Shown here piece by piece: positions 9,594 to 18,655 of a stretch of DNA of 64,000 bases (the stretch's first letter is position 1; every line of letters begins with the position of its first letter). The translations under genes and the position numbers were made by a program. The notes under the pieces were generated by a model. The model saw only the letters and a list, made by a program, of their open reading frames with translations, did not search any database and was not told the origin of the DNA. The stretch is from assembly GCF_004521985.1 (NCBI RefSeq), contig NZ_SBHZ01000007.1, positions 1-64,000 of the forward strand, read 5' to 3'. Origin of the DNA: Ectopseudomonas khazarica (GTDB taxonomy: Bacteria; Pseudomonadota; Gammaproteobacteria; Pseudomonadales; Pseudomonadaceae).

Positions 9594-11363
9594 ATGCCTG
9601 CAACTACTATCGACGGTCGCTGCCTGGTCGCCGGCCGAGGCCAGGGGCCACTGCTGCACGCCACGCTCGGCCTGAGCTTCTGGGGCGGCGTCGACCCGAG
9701 CAACGGCGAGGTGATCGACCGCCATCACCCGCTGAGCGGGCAATCCCTGGCCGGGCGCGTACTGGCCATTCCCAGTGGACGCGGCTCCTGCACCGGCAGC
9801 AGCGTCCTGCTGGAGCTGATCCTGTCAGGCCCGGCGCCAGCGGCGCTGGTGCTGGCCGAACCCGACGAAATTCTCAGCCTCGGCGCCCTGGTCGCCGAAC
9901 ACATCTTCGGCATCCAGCTACCCGTGCTGTGCATCGGTCATGCGGCGTTCGCCCAGCTGGCCGCGCACCACGGCAGCTTCGCTCGCGTCGACGGGGCGAA
10001 CCTGCAGCTGTTTGCCCACGCACCCGACGATGGCTGGCAAGCCAGCCCGCTCGAGCCGGTCGAAACCCAGGCGAGCACGCTCGAACTCAACGCCGGCGAC
10101 CGCGCCCTGCTCGCCGGTGAACAGGGCCGCGCCGCCCAGGTCGCCATGCAATTGCTGGTGCGCATGGCCGAACTGCAGGGCGCCAGCGCACTGCTCGACA
10201 TCAGCCAGGCGCATATCGATGGCTGCATCTACACCGGCTCGGCCAGCCTGCGCTTCGCCCAGCAGTTGCTGGACTGGGGCGCCAGGGTGCGCGTGCCGAC
10301 CACCCTCAACGCCATCTCGGTGGACCAGCGCCAGTGGCGCGCCCTGGGCGTCGATCCGACGTTCGGCGAACCGGCCAGCCGCCTGGGCGACGTGTACATG
10401 GCGATGGGCGCGCAGCTCAGCTTCACCTGCGCGCCCTACCTGCTCGACAGCGCACCGACGTTCGGCGAGCAGATCGTCTGGGCCGAATCCAACGCAGTGG
10501 CCTATGCCAACAGCGTGATCGGCGCGCGCACGCTAAAGTACCCGGACTTCCTCGACATCTGCATCGCCCTCACCGGCCGCGCGCCGCGCACCGGCAGCCA
10601 TCTCGACGCGGGCCGCCAGGCGCGCCTGTTGCTCGAGGTCGAGGCGCCCGCGCAGGCCGACGACAGCTTCTGGCCGCTGCTGGGCTACCACGTCGGGCTG
10701 CTCGCCACCGTCGACATCCCGGTACTCGCCGGCCTCGAGCACAGCCAGCCGAGCCGCGATGACCTCAAGGCCTTCAGCGCGGCCTTCGCCACCACCTCGG
10801 CAGCGCCGATGTTCCATATCGCCGGCATCACCCCGGAGGCGCCGGACGTGACCCGCGCCCTCGCCGGCCAGGCACCACGGCGCACCCTGCAGGTGACGCT
10901 GGCGGACCTGCGCAGCAGCTGGGCCGAGCTCAACAGCGCCGACTCGAGCGAGGTCAGCCTGGTCGCCCTCGGCAACCCGCACGCCTCGGCCAGCGAGCTG
11001 GCCAGGCTGGCCGAACTCTGCGCCGGGCGCACGCGCCATCCGCATACCGCCGTGGTGGTGACCTGCGGGCGTGCCGTGCACGACCAGGCCAGCGCCAGCG
11101 GCCATGTCGCCACCCTGCAGGCCTTCGGCGTGCGCCTGCTGACGGACACCTGCTGGTGCATGCTCGGTGAGCCGGTGGTGCCGCCGGACAGCCGCAACCT
11201 GATGACCAATTCGGGCAAGTACGCCCACTACGCCCCCGGGCTGGCCGGACGCCAGGTGCATTTCGGCAGTCTTGCCGCGTGTGTCGACGCGGCCTGCAGC
11301 GGGCAGAACCAGGGACAACTCCCGGCCTGGCTGGGACAACCTCAACCGCAAGGAACCCATTGA
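9594..11363 (+). CDS. Aconitase X (fused DUF126-DUF521), cis-3-hydroxy-L-proline dehydratase type
   Basis: A fused AcnX enzyme of about 589 aa. The N-terminal swivelling domain (DUF126-like, about residues 1-125) has the conserved GRGSCTGSS loop and is joined to the large DUF521 domain (about 190-580). Single-chain AcnX proteins of this type from bacteria act as cis-3-hydroxy-L-proline dehydratases, giving 1-pyrroline-2-carboxylate. That product is the substrate of the reductase encoded at 17291-18298, which strengthens the call. Start choice is uncertain: in-frame GTG 9579 and ATGs at 9585, 9588 and 9594 all exist; GGTGGGG best fits 9594. The gene splits the importer genes and its end nearly abuts the first permease. 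Confidence 0.85.
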   Translation: MPATTIDGRCLVAGRGQGPLLHATLGLSFWGGVDPSNGEVIDRHHPLSGQSLAGRVLAIPSGRGSCTGSSVLLELILSGPAPAALVLAEPDEILSLGALVAEHIFGIQLPVLCIGHAAFAQLAAHHGSFARVDGANLQLFAHAPDDGWQASPLEPVETQASTLELNAGDRALLAGEQGRAAQVAMQLLVRMAELQGASALLDISQAHIDGCIYTGSASLRFAQQLLDWGARVRVPTTLNAISVDQRQWRALGVDPTFGEPASRLGDVYMAMGAQLSFTCAPYLLDSAPTFGEQIVWAESNAVAYANSVIGARTLKYPDFLDICIALTGRAPRTGSHLDAGRQARLLLEVEAPAQADDSFWPLLGYHVGLLATVDIPVLAGLEHSQPSRDDLKAFSAAFATTSAAPMFHIAGITPEAPDVTRALAGQAPRRTLQVTLADLRSSWAELNSADSSEVSLVALGNPHASASELARLAELCAGRTRHPHTAVVVTCGRAVHDQASASGHVATLQAFGVRLLTDTCWCMLGEPVVPPDSRNLMTNSGKYAHYAPGLAGRQVHFGSLAACVDAACSGQNQGQLPAWLGQPQPQGTH

Positions 11364-11366
11364 TCG

Positions 11367-12032
11367 ATGTTCGATTATTCCTTCCACTGGCGCTCAGCGT
11401 TCAAGGCCCTGCCGGACATGCTGGCCGGCGCCTGGGTCACGCTGGAGACCGCCGCGCTGTCGATGCTTCTCGGCACGCTCATCGCCCTGTTGCTGACCGT
11501 GATGCGGCAGATGAAGAACCCGGCGTTGCGGCATTTCGCCAATACCTGGGTGTCCATCGCCCGCAACACGCCGTCGCTGTTCCAGATCTACATCCTCTAC
11601 TTCGGGCTGGGCAGTTTCGGGCTGCACGTCAGCTCCTGGGTTGCCCTGCTCGCCGGCATCACCTTCAACAACGCCGGCTACCTGGCGGAGAACTTCCGTG
11701 GCGGCCTCAAGGCCGTGCCGGAAACCCAGATGAAGGCCGCCCGCTCGCTGGGCATGAACGCCTTCCAGGCGTACCGCATGATCATCGTGCCGCAGCTGCT
11801 GCGCATCGTCTTCCACCCGCTGTCCAACCAGATGGTCTGGGCCGTGCTGATGACCTCGCTGGGCGTGGTCGTGGGCCTGAACAACGACCTCACCGGCGTG
11901 ACCCAGGACTACAACGTGAAGACCTTCCGCACCTTCGAGTACTTCGCCCTCGCGGCGCTGCTCTATTACCTGATCGCCAAGACCATCGTGCTCGTCGCAC
12001 GGCTGATGGCCTGGCGTCTGTTCCGCTACTGA
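11367..12032 (+). CDS. Amino-acid ABC transporter permease 1 (HisM/GlnP type)
   Basis: A 221-aa inner-membrane permease of the polar amino-acid uptake family. It has an N-terminal amphipathic start, several hydrophobic spans and the EAA loop (ENFRGGLKAVPETQMKAARSLGM), which contacts the ATPase. It follows the aconitase-X gene by 3 bp and precedes a second permease gene by 13 bp, with GAGGGAGGAC as the latter's ribosome site. Together with 12046-13411 and the binding protein at 8747 it forms a complete importer. Confidence 0.92.
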   Translation: MFDYSFHWRSAFKALPDMLAGAWVTLETAALSMLLGTLIALLLTVMRQMKNPALRHFANTWVSIARNTPSLFQIYILYFGLGSFGLHVSSWVALLAGITFNNAGYLAENFRGGLKAVPETQMKAARSLGMNAFQAYRMIIVPQLLRIVFHPLSNQMVWAVLMTSLGVVVGLNNDLTGVTQDYNVKTFRTFEYFALAALLYYLIAKTIVLVARLMAWRLFRY

Positions 12033-12045
12033 GGGAGGACTGCAC

Positions 12046-12696
12046 ATGTTCGAAACCAGCCTGACCTCCACCGACCTGATGTTCATGCTCGACGGCGCCT
12101 GGGTGACCCTGCAGCTGACCGTCGGCGCCATGCTCATCGGCACCCTCTCCGGCGTCGTCTTCGGCCTGCTGCGCGCCACCCTGCCACGCGCCAGCCTGCC
12201 GCTGGCCTGGGTGCTGGACGTGTTCCGCAGCGTCCCGTTGCTGATCCAGTTCGTGCTGTTCAATGCCATGAAGAGCATCGCCGGGCTGAACATCAGCGCC
12301 TTCGCCGTCGGCTGCATCGTGCTCGGTGTCTACGCCGCGGCCTTCTGCACCGAGATCGTCCGCAGTGGCGTCCTCGCGGTGCCGCCGAACCTGCGTCGCG
12401 CCTCGCGCTCGCTGGGCATGAGCTACCTGCAGGACCTGCGCTACATCGTGCTGCCGATCGCCACCCGCGTGGCCTTCCCCGGCTGGCTCAACCTGGTGCT
12501 GAGCGTGATGAAGGACAGCGCCCTGGTCATGTGGATCGGCATCGTCGAGCTGCTGCGAGCCTCGCAGACCATCGTCACGCGCATTCAGGAGCCGCTGCTG
12601 GTGCTGTGCATCGCCGGCATCATCTATTACGTCATGAGCCTGGTCGTCGCCCAACTCGGCGCCCGGCTGGAAAAAAGGTGGCAGGAAAATGATTGA
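12046..12696 (+). CDS. Amino-acid ABC transporter permease 2 (HisQ/GlnP type)
   Basis: Second permease of the importer, 216 aa, forming a heterodimer with the product of 11367-12032. The membrane spans and the EAA loop (RSGVLAVPPNLRRASRSLGM) are evident. Its stop codon overlaps the start of the ATPase gene by 8 bp. The paralogous pair is typical of polar amino-acid importers; substrate is taken from the surrounding hydroxyproline genes. Confidence 0.92.
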   Translation: MFETSLTSTDLMFMLDGAWVTLQLTVGAMLIGTLSGVVFGLLRATLPRASLPLAWVLDVFRSVPLLIQFVLFNAMKSIAGLNISAFAVGCIVLGVYAAAFCTEIVRSGVLAVPPNLRRASRSLGMSYLQDLRYIVLPIATRVAFPGWLNLVLSVMKDSALVMWIGIVELLRASQTIVTRIQEPLLVLCIAGIIYYVMSLVVAQLGARLEKRWQEND

Positions 12697-13411
12697 GATC
12701 GACAACGTCCACAAATCCTTCGGCGACCTCGAGGTCATCAAGGGCGTCAGCCTGACGGTGAACAAGGGCGAGGTTGTGTCGATCATCGGCGGCTCCGGCT
12801 CCGGCAAGTCGACCCTGCTGATGTGCATCAACGGCCTGGAGCCGATCCAGCAGGGCAGCATCCGCGTCGATGGCACCGAGGTGCATGCCGCCGGCACCGA
12901 CCTGAACAGGCTGCGGCAGAAGATCGGCATCGTCTTCCAGCAGTGGAACGCCTTCCCGCACCTGACGGTGCTGGAGAACGTCATGCTGGCGCCGCGCAAG
13001 GTGCTCGGCCTGAGCAAGGAGGAAGCCGAGGCGATGGCGGTCAGGCAGCTGACTCACGTCGGCCTGGCGGAGAAGCTCAAGGTGTTTCCCAGCAAGCTCT
13101 CCGGCGGCCAGCAACAGCGCATGGCGATTGCCCGCGCACTGGCCATGAGCCCCGACTACATGCTGTTCGACGAAGCCACCAGCGCCCTCGACCCGCAGTT
13201 GGTCGGCGAGGTGCTGGACACCATGCGCATGCTCGCCGAAGACGGCATGACCATGGTCCTGGTGACGCACGAGATCCGCTTCGCCCGGGACGTCTCCGAC
13301 CGCGTGGCGTTCTTCCGCAACGGCCTGGTGCACGAGATCGGCACGCCCGACCAGGTGATCGGCAATCCGCAGCGCCCGGAAACCGCCGACTTCCTCAAGT
13401 CGGTCAACTAG
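12689..13411 (+). CDS. Amino-acid ABC transporter ATP-binding protein
   Basis: A 240-aa ATPase with all required motifs: Walker A GGSGSGKST (residues 34-42), Q-loop, signature LSGGQQQR, Walker [14 protein letters not shown] and switch VTHE. The length is standard for GlnQ/HisP-type subunits. It overlaps the preceding permease gene and is followed after 12 bp by the proline-racemase paralogue, so importer and catabolic genes appear to share one message. Confidence 0.95.
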   Translation: MIEIDNVHKSFGDLEVIKGVSLTVNKGEVVSIIGGSGSGKSTLLMCINGLEPIQQGSIRVDGTEVHAAGTDLNRLRQKIGIVFQQWNAFPHLTVLENVMLAPRKVLGLSKEEAEAMAVRQLTHVGLAEKLKVFPSKLSGGQQQRMAIARALAMSPDYMLFDEATSALDPQLVGEVLDTMRMLAEDGMTMVLVTHEIRFARDVSDRVAFFRNGLVHEIGTPDQVIGNPQRPETADFLKSVN

Positions 13412-13423
13412 GAGAGCCGCAGC

Positions 13424-14461
13424 ATGCGCAGCAGCAAACTCATCCATGTCGTCAGTTGCCACGCCGAAGGCGAGGTCGGTGACGTCATCGTCGGCGGCGT
13501 CACCCCGCCTCCCGGCGAGACCCTCTGGCAGCAGTCGCGCTGGGTCGCGCAGGACGACTTCCTGCGCAACTTCGTGCTCAACGAGCCGCGCGGTGGCGTG
13601 TTCCGCCACGTCAACCTGCTGGTGCCGGCGAAGAACCCCGCCGCGCAGATGGGCTGGATCATCATGGAGCCGGCCGACGTGCCGCCGATGTCCGGTTCCA
13701 ACTCGCTGTGCGTGGCCACCGTGCTGCTCGACAGCGGCATCCTGCCGATGAGCGAACCGCAGACCCGGCTGACCCTGGAAGCCCCCGGCGGCCTGGTGGA
13801 AGTGCTCGCCGACTGCAAGAACGGCAAGGCCGAGCGCGTCGAAGTGAAGAACGTGCCGTCCTTCGCCGACCGGCTCGACGCCTGGATCGAGGTCGAGGGC
13901 ATCGGGTCGCTGCAGGTGGACACCGCCTACGGTGGCGACAGTTTCGTCATCGCCGACGCGCACAGGCTGGGCTTCGCCATCACCCCGGACGAAGCCGCGG
14001 ACCTGGTCGCCATCGGCCTGAAGATCACCCAGGCGGCCAACCAGCAGCTCGGCTTCAGCCACCCGCTGAATCCGGACTGGAACCACCTCTCCTTCTGCCA
14101 GATCGCCGCGCCGGTGGTGCACGAGAACGCCGTGGCCACTGGCGCCAACGCGGTGGTCATCCGCCCCGGCAAGATCGACCGCTCCCCCTGCGGCACCGGC
14201 TGCTCGGCGCGCATGGCCGTGCTGCATGCCAAGGGCCAGCTGGCGGTGGGCGAGCGCTTCATCGGCCGCTCGATCATCGGCTCGGCGTTCCACTGCCGCA
14301 TCGACTCGCTGACCGAGGTCGCCGGGCGCACGGCCATCTACCCCTGCCTGTCCGGGCGCGCCTGGATCACCGGCACCCACCAGCACATGCTCGACCCGGA
14401 CGACCCCTGGCCAACCGGCTATCGTCTGTCGGACACCTGGCCGGTGGACGTGCAGCTGTAA
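13424..14461 (+). CDS. Proline racemase family protein (3-hydroxyproline epimerase/dehydratase-like), Ser-Cys active site
   Basis: A 345-aa proline-racemase-fold protein distinct from the epimerase at 4172. The second catalytic cysteine is kept (Cys256 in DRSPCGTGC), but the first is replaced by serine (Ser90 in MSGSN). Family members with Ser or Thr at this place are 3-hydroxyproline dehydratases or 4-/3-hydroxyproline epimerases with altered activity. The setting next to aconitase X and a pyrroline-2-carboxylate reductase favours a role with 3-hydroxyprolines, but sequence alone does not separate epimerase from dehydratase. Its ATG follows AGGAGAGCC closely. Confidence 0.85.
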   Translation: MRSSKLIHVVSCHAEGEVGDVIVGGVTPPPGETLWQQSRWVAQDDFLRNFVLNEPRGGVFRHVNLLVPAKNPAAQMGWIIMEPADVPPMSGSNSLCVATVLLDSGILPMSEPQTRLTLEAPGGLVEVLADCKNGKAERVEVKNVPSFADRLDAWIEVEGIGSLQVDTAYGGDSFVIADAHRLGFAITPDEAADLVAIGLKITQAANQQLGFSHPLNPDWNHLSFCQIAAPVVHENAVATGANAVVIRPGKIDRSPCGTGCSARMAVLHAKGQLAVGERFIGRSIIGSAFHCRIDSLTEVAGRTAIYPCLSGRAWITGTHQHMLDPDDPWPTGYRLSDTWPVDVQL

Positions 14462-14558
14462 CGCGGCGTTCAGCAGATTGACAAGCGCCGGCTCGCCGAC
14501 GCAGTGAACCGGGCTACGGCCCAGACCCTGGAAATGAATGGTGCGCTTCGCACGCTTA

Positions 14559-14574
14559 TTTTCGTATACGAAAT
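14559..14574. promoter_or_regulatory. Predicted GntR operator 3 (deaminase promoter)
   Basis: TTTTCGTATACGAAAT matches the island palindrome at 15 of 16 positions and ends 28 bp before the DapA-like start. It implies a separate promoter for the deaminase and semialdehyde dehydrogenase genes inside the 141-bp gap 14462-14602. Confidence 0.7.
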
Positions 14575-14602
14575 ACCCTGCATCTATCCAAGAGGCTACA
14601 GC

Positions 14603-15538
14603 ATGAGCAACATCTTCATCGGCACCATCCCCGCCCTGATGACCCCCTGCACCGCCGAGCGCAAGCCGGACTTCGACGCCCTGGTGCGCAAGGGCAAGGA
14701 ACTGATCGAAATCGGCATGAGCGCGGTGGTCTACTGCGGCTCCATGGGCGACTGGCCGCTGCTCACCGAGGCCGAGCGCCAGGAAGGCGTGGCACGCCTG
14801 GTCGCAGCCGGCGTGCCGACCATCGTCGGCACCGGCGCCGTGAACAGCCGTGAGGCCGTGGCGCACGCCGCGCACGCCGCCAAGGTCGGCGCTCACGGCC
14901 TGATGGTCATTCCCCGCGTGCTGTCCCGTGGCGCCTCGCCGGCCGCCCAGGAGGCGCACTTCTCCGCCATTCTCGCCGCCGCGCCGAACCTGCCTGCGGT
15001 GATCTACAACAGCCCCTACTACGGCTTCGCCACCCGCGCCGAGCTGTTCTTCAAGCTGCGCCGCCAGTACCCCAACCTGGTCGGCTTCAAGGAATTCGGT
15101 GGCGCCGCCGACATGCGCTACGCCGCCGAACACATCACCTCGCAGGACGACAGCGTGATCCTCATGGCTGGCGTGGATACCCAGGTGGTGCACGGCTTCG
15201 TCAACTGCGGCGCCACCGGCGCCATCACCGGCATCGGCAATGCCCTGCCACGCGAAGTGCTGCAACTGGTCGAGCTGAGCAGGCAGGCCGCCAAGGGCGA
15301 TGCCGTTGCGCGCCGCCGGGCCTGGGAGCTTTCCGAAGCGCTGAACGTGCTGTCGTCCTTCGACGAAGGCACCGACCTGGTGCTCTATTACAAGCACCTG
15401 ATGGTGCTCAACGGCGACCAGGAATACCGCCTGCACTTCAACGAGAGCGACGCGCTCAGCGACGCCCAGCGCCGCTACGCCGAGACCCAGTACCAGCTGT
15501 TCCGCCAGTGGTACGCCAACTGGTCGGCCGCCGCCTGA
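14603..15538 (+). CDS. DapA-family 1-pyrroline-4-hydroxy-2-carboxylate deaminase
   Basis: A 311-aa member of the dihydrodipicolinate synthase/N-acetylneuraminate lyase family. The Schiff-base lysine is Lys163 (LVGFKEFGG) and the catalytic tyrosine Tyr135 (VIYNSPYYG). In hydroxyproline pathways this family deaminates 1-pyrroline-4-hydroxy-2-carboxylate to 2-oxoglutarate semialdehyde, the substrate of the next gene. The ATG at 14603 is supported by AGAGG upstream; the frame is open back to 14504 but crosses the predicted operator. It is followed by the aldehyde dehydrogenase gene after 79 bp. Confidence 0.92.
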   Translation: MSNIFIGTIPALMTPCTAERKPDFDALVRKGKELIEIGMSAVVYCGSMGDWPLLTEAERQEGVARLVAAGVPTIVGTGAVNSREAVAHAAHAAKVGAHGLMVIPRVLSRGASPAAQEAHFSAILAAAPNLPAVIYNSPYYGFATRAELFFKLRRQYPNLVGFKEFGGAADMRYAAEHITSQDDSVILMAGVDTQVVHGFVNCGATGAITGIGNALPREVLQLVELSRQAAKGDAVARRRAWELSEALNVLSSFDEGTDLVLYYKHLMVLNGDQEYRLHFNESDALSDAQRRYAETQYQLFRQWYANWSAAA

Positions 15539-15617
15539 CCGCTGCACCTCGCTCGGCTGCCGCCTGCGCAGCCGAGCGCAGGGCCTTCCCGAACCGCTGC
15601 AAACACAGGAGCCCGCA

Positions 15618-17201
15618 ATGCCCTCCACCATCGGCCACAACATCATCGGCGGCGTATTCAGCGCCGCCGGCAGCGTGGTTCACAGCAGTCATGACGCCAC
15701 CACGGGCGAACCCCTGCCCTACGCCTTCATCCAGGCCAGCGCCGAAGAAGTCGACGCCGCCGCCAAGGCCGCTGCCGAAGCCTACCCGGCCTACCGCAGC
15801 CTGCCAGCCACGCAGCGCGCCACCTTCCTCGACGCCATCGCCGACGAGATCGACGCACTGGGTGACGACTTCGTCGCCATCGTCTGCCGCGAAACCGCCT
15901 TGCCGGCGGCGCGCATCCAGGGCGAGCGCAGCCGCACCAGCGGCCAGATGCGCCTGTTCGCCCGCGTCCTGCGCCGGGGCGACTTCTACGCGGCGCGCAT
16001 CGACCGTGCCCAGCCGGAGCGGCAGCCGCTGCCACGGGCAGACCTGCGCCAGTACCGCATCGGCGTCGGGCCGGTTGCCGTGTTCGGCGCCAGCAACTTC
16101 CCCCTGGCCTTCTCCACCGCCGGTGGCGATACCGCGTCCGCCCTGGCTGCCGGCTGCCCGGTGGTGTTCAAGGCGCACAGCGGCCACATGGCCACCGCCG
16201 CCTTCGTCGCCGAGGCGATCCTGCGTGCCGCCCGCGCGACCGGCATGCCCGCCGGCGTGTTCAGCTTGATCTACGGCAGCGGCGTCGGCGAGGTGCTGGT
16301 CAAGCACCCGGCGATCCAGGCCGTCGGCTTCACCGGATCGCTCAAGGGCGGCCGTGCCCTGTGCGACATGGCCGCGGCCCGCCCGCAGCCGATTCCGGTG
16401 TTCGCCGAGATGAGCTCGATCAACCCGGTGCTGGTGCTGCCCGGCGCCCTGGCCAGCCGTGGCGAGCGGATCGCCCGCGAACTGGCCGATTCGGTGGTGC
16501 TCGGTTGCGGCCAGTTCTGCACCAACCCCGGCCTGGTGATCGGCATCGCCTCGCCGGAGTTCAGCCTGTTCACCGCCAACCTGATCGCCGAGATCGGCCA
16601 GCGTCCGGCGCAGACCATGCTCAATGACGGCACGCTGCGCAGCTACGAGAAGGGCCTGGCAGCGCTGCACGCGCACCCGCGCATTCGTCACCTGGCCGGC
16701 CAGCCGCAGGAGGGCCGGCAGGCGCGTCCACAGCTGTTCCAGGCCGATGCCGGCCTGCTGATCGACGGTGACGCGTTGCTCCAAGAGGAGGTCTTCGGCC
16801 CGGCGACGGTGATCGTCGAGGTGGCCGACAAGGCCGAGCTGCTGGGGGCCCTGCACGGCCTGCGCGGCCAGCTGACCGCCACGCTGACGGCCGAGGCGGA
16901 TGACCTGCAGGCCCATGGCGATCTGCTGGCGGTGCTGGAACAGAAGGTCGGCCGAGTGCTGTTCAATGGCTACCCGACCGGGGTCGAGGTGGGCGATGCC
17001 ATGGTGCATGGCGGCCCTTACCCGGCCACCTCGGACGCGCGCGGCACCTCGGTCGGCAGCCTCGCCATCGAGCGTTTCCTGCGCCCAGTGTGCTACCAGA
17101 ACTGCCCGGACGCCCTGCTGCCAGAAGCCTTGCAGAATGCCAACCCGCTCGGCCTGGCGCGGCTGGTCGACGGCGTCACCACGCGGGATGCGCTGGACTG
17201 A
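15618..17201 (+). CDS. 2-oxoglutarate semialdehyde dehydrogenase
   Basis: A 527-aa aldehyde dehydrogenase of the 2,5-dioxovalerate dehydrogenase class, which is longer than most ALDHs. The general-base glutamate is Glu264 (FAEMSS) and the nucleophile Cys301 (GQFCTNPG). It completes the pathway by oxidising 2-oxoglutarate semialdehyde to 2-oxoglutarate, which enters the TCA cycle. The ATG at 15618 follows an ACAGGAG ribosome site. A strong hairpin terminator follows at 17240. Confidence 0.93.
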   Translation: MPSTIGHNIIGGVFSAAGSVVHSSHDATTGEPLPYAFIQASAEEVDAAAKAAAEAYPAYRSLPATQRATFLDAIADEIDALGDDFVAIVCRETALPAARIQGERSRTSGQMRLFARVLRRGDFYAARIDRAQPERQPLPRADLRQYRIGVGPVAVFGASNFPLAFSTAGGDTASALAAGCPVVFKAHSGHMATAAFVAEAILRAARATGMPAGVFSLIYGSGVGEVLVKHPAIQAVGFTGSLKGGRALCDMAAARPQPIPVFAEMSSINPVLVLPGALASRGERIARELADSVVLGCGQFCTNPGLVIGIASPEFSLFTANLIAEIGQRPAQTMLNDGTLRSYEKGLAALHAHPRIRHLAGQPQEGRQARPQLFQADAGLLIDGDALLQEEVFGPATVIVEVADKAELLGALHGLRGQLTATLTAEADDLQAHGDLLAVLEQKVGRVLFNGYPTGVEVGDAMVHGGPYPATSDARGTSVGSLAIERFLRPVCYQNCPDALLPEALQNANPLGLARLVDGVTTRDALD

Positions 17202-17239
17202 AATCCGTGTCGGCGCGGTAACCGGCGCATCCCACCCTC

Positions 17240-17265
17240 AGCCCCGGCTTGCCGGGGCTTTTTTT
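17240..17265 (+). terminator. Rho-independent terminator after the catabolic genes
   Basis: A GC-rich stem, AGCCCCGGC-TT-GCCGGGGCT, is followed by seven T residues, 39 bp after the aldehyde dehydrogenase stop. It separates this transcript from the convergent reductase gene. Confidence 0.9.
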
Positions 17266-17290
17266 GCGTTGGCCCCTGGCCCCGCCACAC

Positions 17291-18298
17291 TCAGCCACGC
17301 AGCGCGATCAGGTCCTGATACAGGCTGTCGGCGATCTCCACACCCTCGACCAGGCTTTTCGCCCGCGCTGCGTAGCGGCGCTGCGACGGCAGCCGTGCGC
17401 CCTGGCCCTGGATCGCCTCGAACAGCGCTTCGGCACGGGCCAGCTGCGCGTCGGCCTGCTCACCGAGGAAGCGCTGCGGATCGAGCGCGATGATCAGCTC
17501 GCCGTGATACGGCAAGGCGTTGTGCCCCGCATCGAACGCGGTGGACTCGACGCTGGTGAGGTCACCGATCAGTGGCCCGGCGATCAGCTCGATCATGGCC
17601 GACAGCGCCGAGCCCTTGTGCTCGCCGAAGGTCAGCATGGCGCCATGGTCGAGCACCTCGGCGGCGTCATCGCTGGGCCGTCCCTGGCGATCCACGCCCC
17701 AGCCGCTCGGCAACGGCTTGCCGGAACGGCGATGCAGCTCGATCTCGCCACGGGCCACGGCACTGGTGGCGAAGTCAAAGACGAACGGGTGGCCGCCAGG
17801 ACGTGGCCAGCCGAACGCGATGGGATTGGTGCCGAACAGTGGGCGACTGCCCCCGGTGGGCGCGACGTAGGCCTGAGTCGGGTTGCAGGCCAGCGCGACC
17901 AGGCCCAGATCGGTAAGCGCCTCCATCTCCACCCACAGCGCGGAGAAATGTACGCAGCGATTGATCGCCATGGCGGCGATGCCATTGCGCCGCGCCTTCT
18001 CGGCCAGCAGCGGCAGGCCGGCGGCGAACGCCAGTTGCGAGAAGCCGCCATGGGCATCGACGCGCACCAGCGCAGGCGCCGGCTCGAACACCTCGGGTTC
18101 GGCATCGGCCACCGCCTTGCCTGATTTCAGCGTGCGCACGATGCCCAGCAGGCGCCACAGGCCATGGGACGTGCAGCCATCGCGCTCGCCGGCAGTCACC
18201 GTGGCGGCGATGGCCTGAACGAAGGCGGCGCTGAAACCGGCATGGCGAAGGATATCGGCGGCCAGCTCATGGGCCTCGGCAAGGGTCAGTCGGGTCAT
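17291..18298 (-). CDS. lhpD: 1-pyrroline-2-carboxylate (1-piperideine-2-carboxylate) reductase
   Basis: A 335-aa NAD(P)H-dependent reductase of the malate/L-lactate dehydrogenase (LDH2) family, the type called DpkA/LhpD in Pseudomonas. It reduces 1-pyrroline-2-carboxylate, formed from 3-hydroxyprolines, to L-proline. Typical features are the N-terminal helical segment, GGFSQLAFAAGLPLLA, the SRPLFGTNPIAFGWPRP loop and FDFATSAVARGEIE. It is convergent with the catabolic genes and ends just past their terminator. A ureidoglycolate or malate dehydrogenase of the same fold is less likely in this setting. Confidence 0.88.
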   Translation of the reverse strand: MTRLTLAEAHELAADILRHAGFSAAFVQAIAATVTAGERDGCTSHGLWRLLGIVRTLKSGKAVADAEPEVFEPAPALVRVDAHGGFSQLAFAAGLPLLAEKARRNGIAAMAINRCVHFSALWVEMEALTDLGLVALACNPTQAYVAPTGGSRPLFGTNPIAFGWPRPGGHPFVFDFATSAVARGEIELHRRSGKPLPSGWGVDRQGRPSDDAAEVLDHGAMLTFGEHKGSALSAMIELIAGPLIGDLTSVESTAFDAGHNALPYHGELIIALDPQRFLGEQADAQLARAEALFEAIQGQGARLPSQRRYAARAKSLVEGVEIADSLYQDLIALRG

Positions 18299-18400
18299 AT
18301 CGGGCTCCTGGCAGTCAGCCCGTTACAGTGGCCCGAACAGGCCCCGCCCGCTTGATCGCTTTACCCAGGCAGCATGCCGAATTCGGCACACCGCGCGGCG

Positions 18401-18586
18401 TCAGGCGGCGTGGCGTTGGTTCGTCTGCAGATCCGGGAAGTCCGCCAGCTCACGCTGCAGCTGGCACTGCTCGGCGTAGTGCTCGATGGCCCGGCGATAG
18501 GCCATGCGCCGTTGGTCCTGCAGCTTGCGACGGGTCTTGGCGTCGGGTTGGGTCTGCAGCAGCGCGTCATCGAAGATACGAGACAT
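18401..18586 (-). CDS. Small basic protein of unknown function
   Basis: A 61-aa protein rich in Arg, Lys, Gln and Glu, with a probable long helix (RRKLQDQRRMAYRRAIEHY). No membrane span or signal peptide. The start is supported by GGGAG 9 bp upstream of the ATG. The size and charge pattern recall short conserved proteins found throughout pseudomonads, but I cannot name the family with certainty. It lies between the reductase gene and a broken lipoprotein gene, on the same strand as hexR. Confidence 0.6.
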   Translation of the reverse strand: MSRIFDDALLQTQPDAKTRRKLQDQRRMAYRRAIEHYAEQCQLQRELADFPDLQTNQRHAA

Positions 18587-18655
18587 CTCGGTACTCCCGG
18601 AACGAGGACTGGAGGCCTCAGCTTGCTCCGGGCAGATGACGCTTTGACGGCGACG

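Noticed and set aside
12632..15646. 1004-codon minus-strand open frame
   Set aside because: It is antisense to the importer ATPase, racemase paralogue and deaminase genes, all with clear catalytic motifs; the translation is low-complexity and lacks domains.
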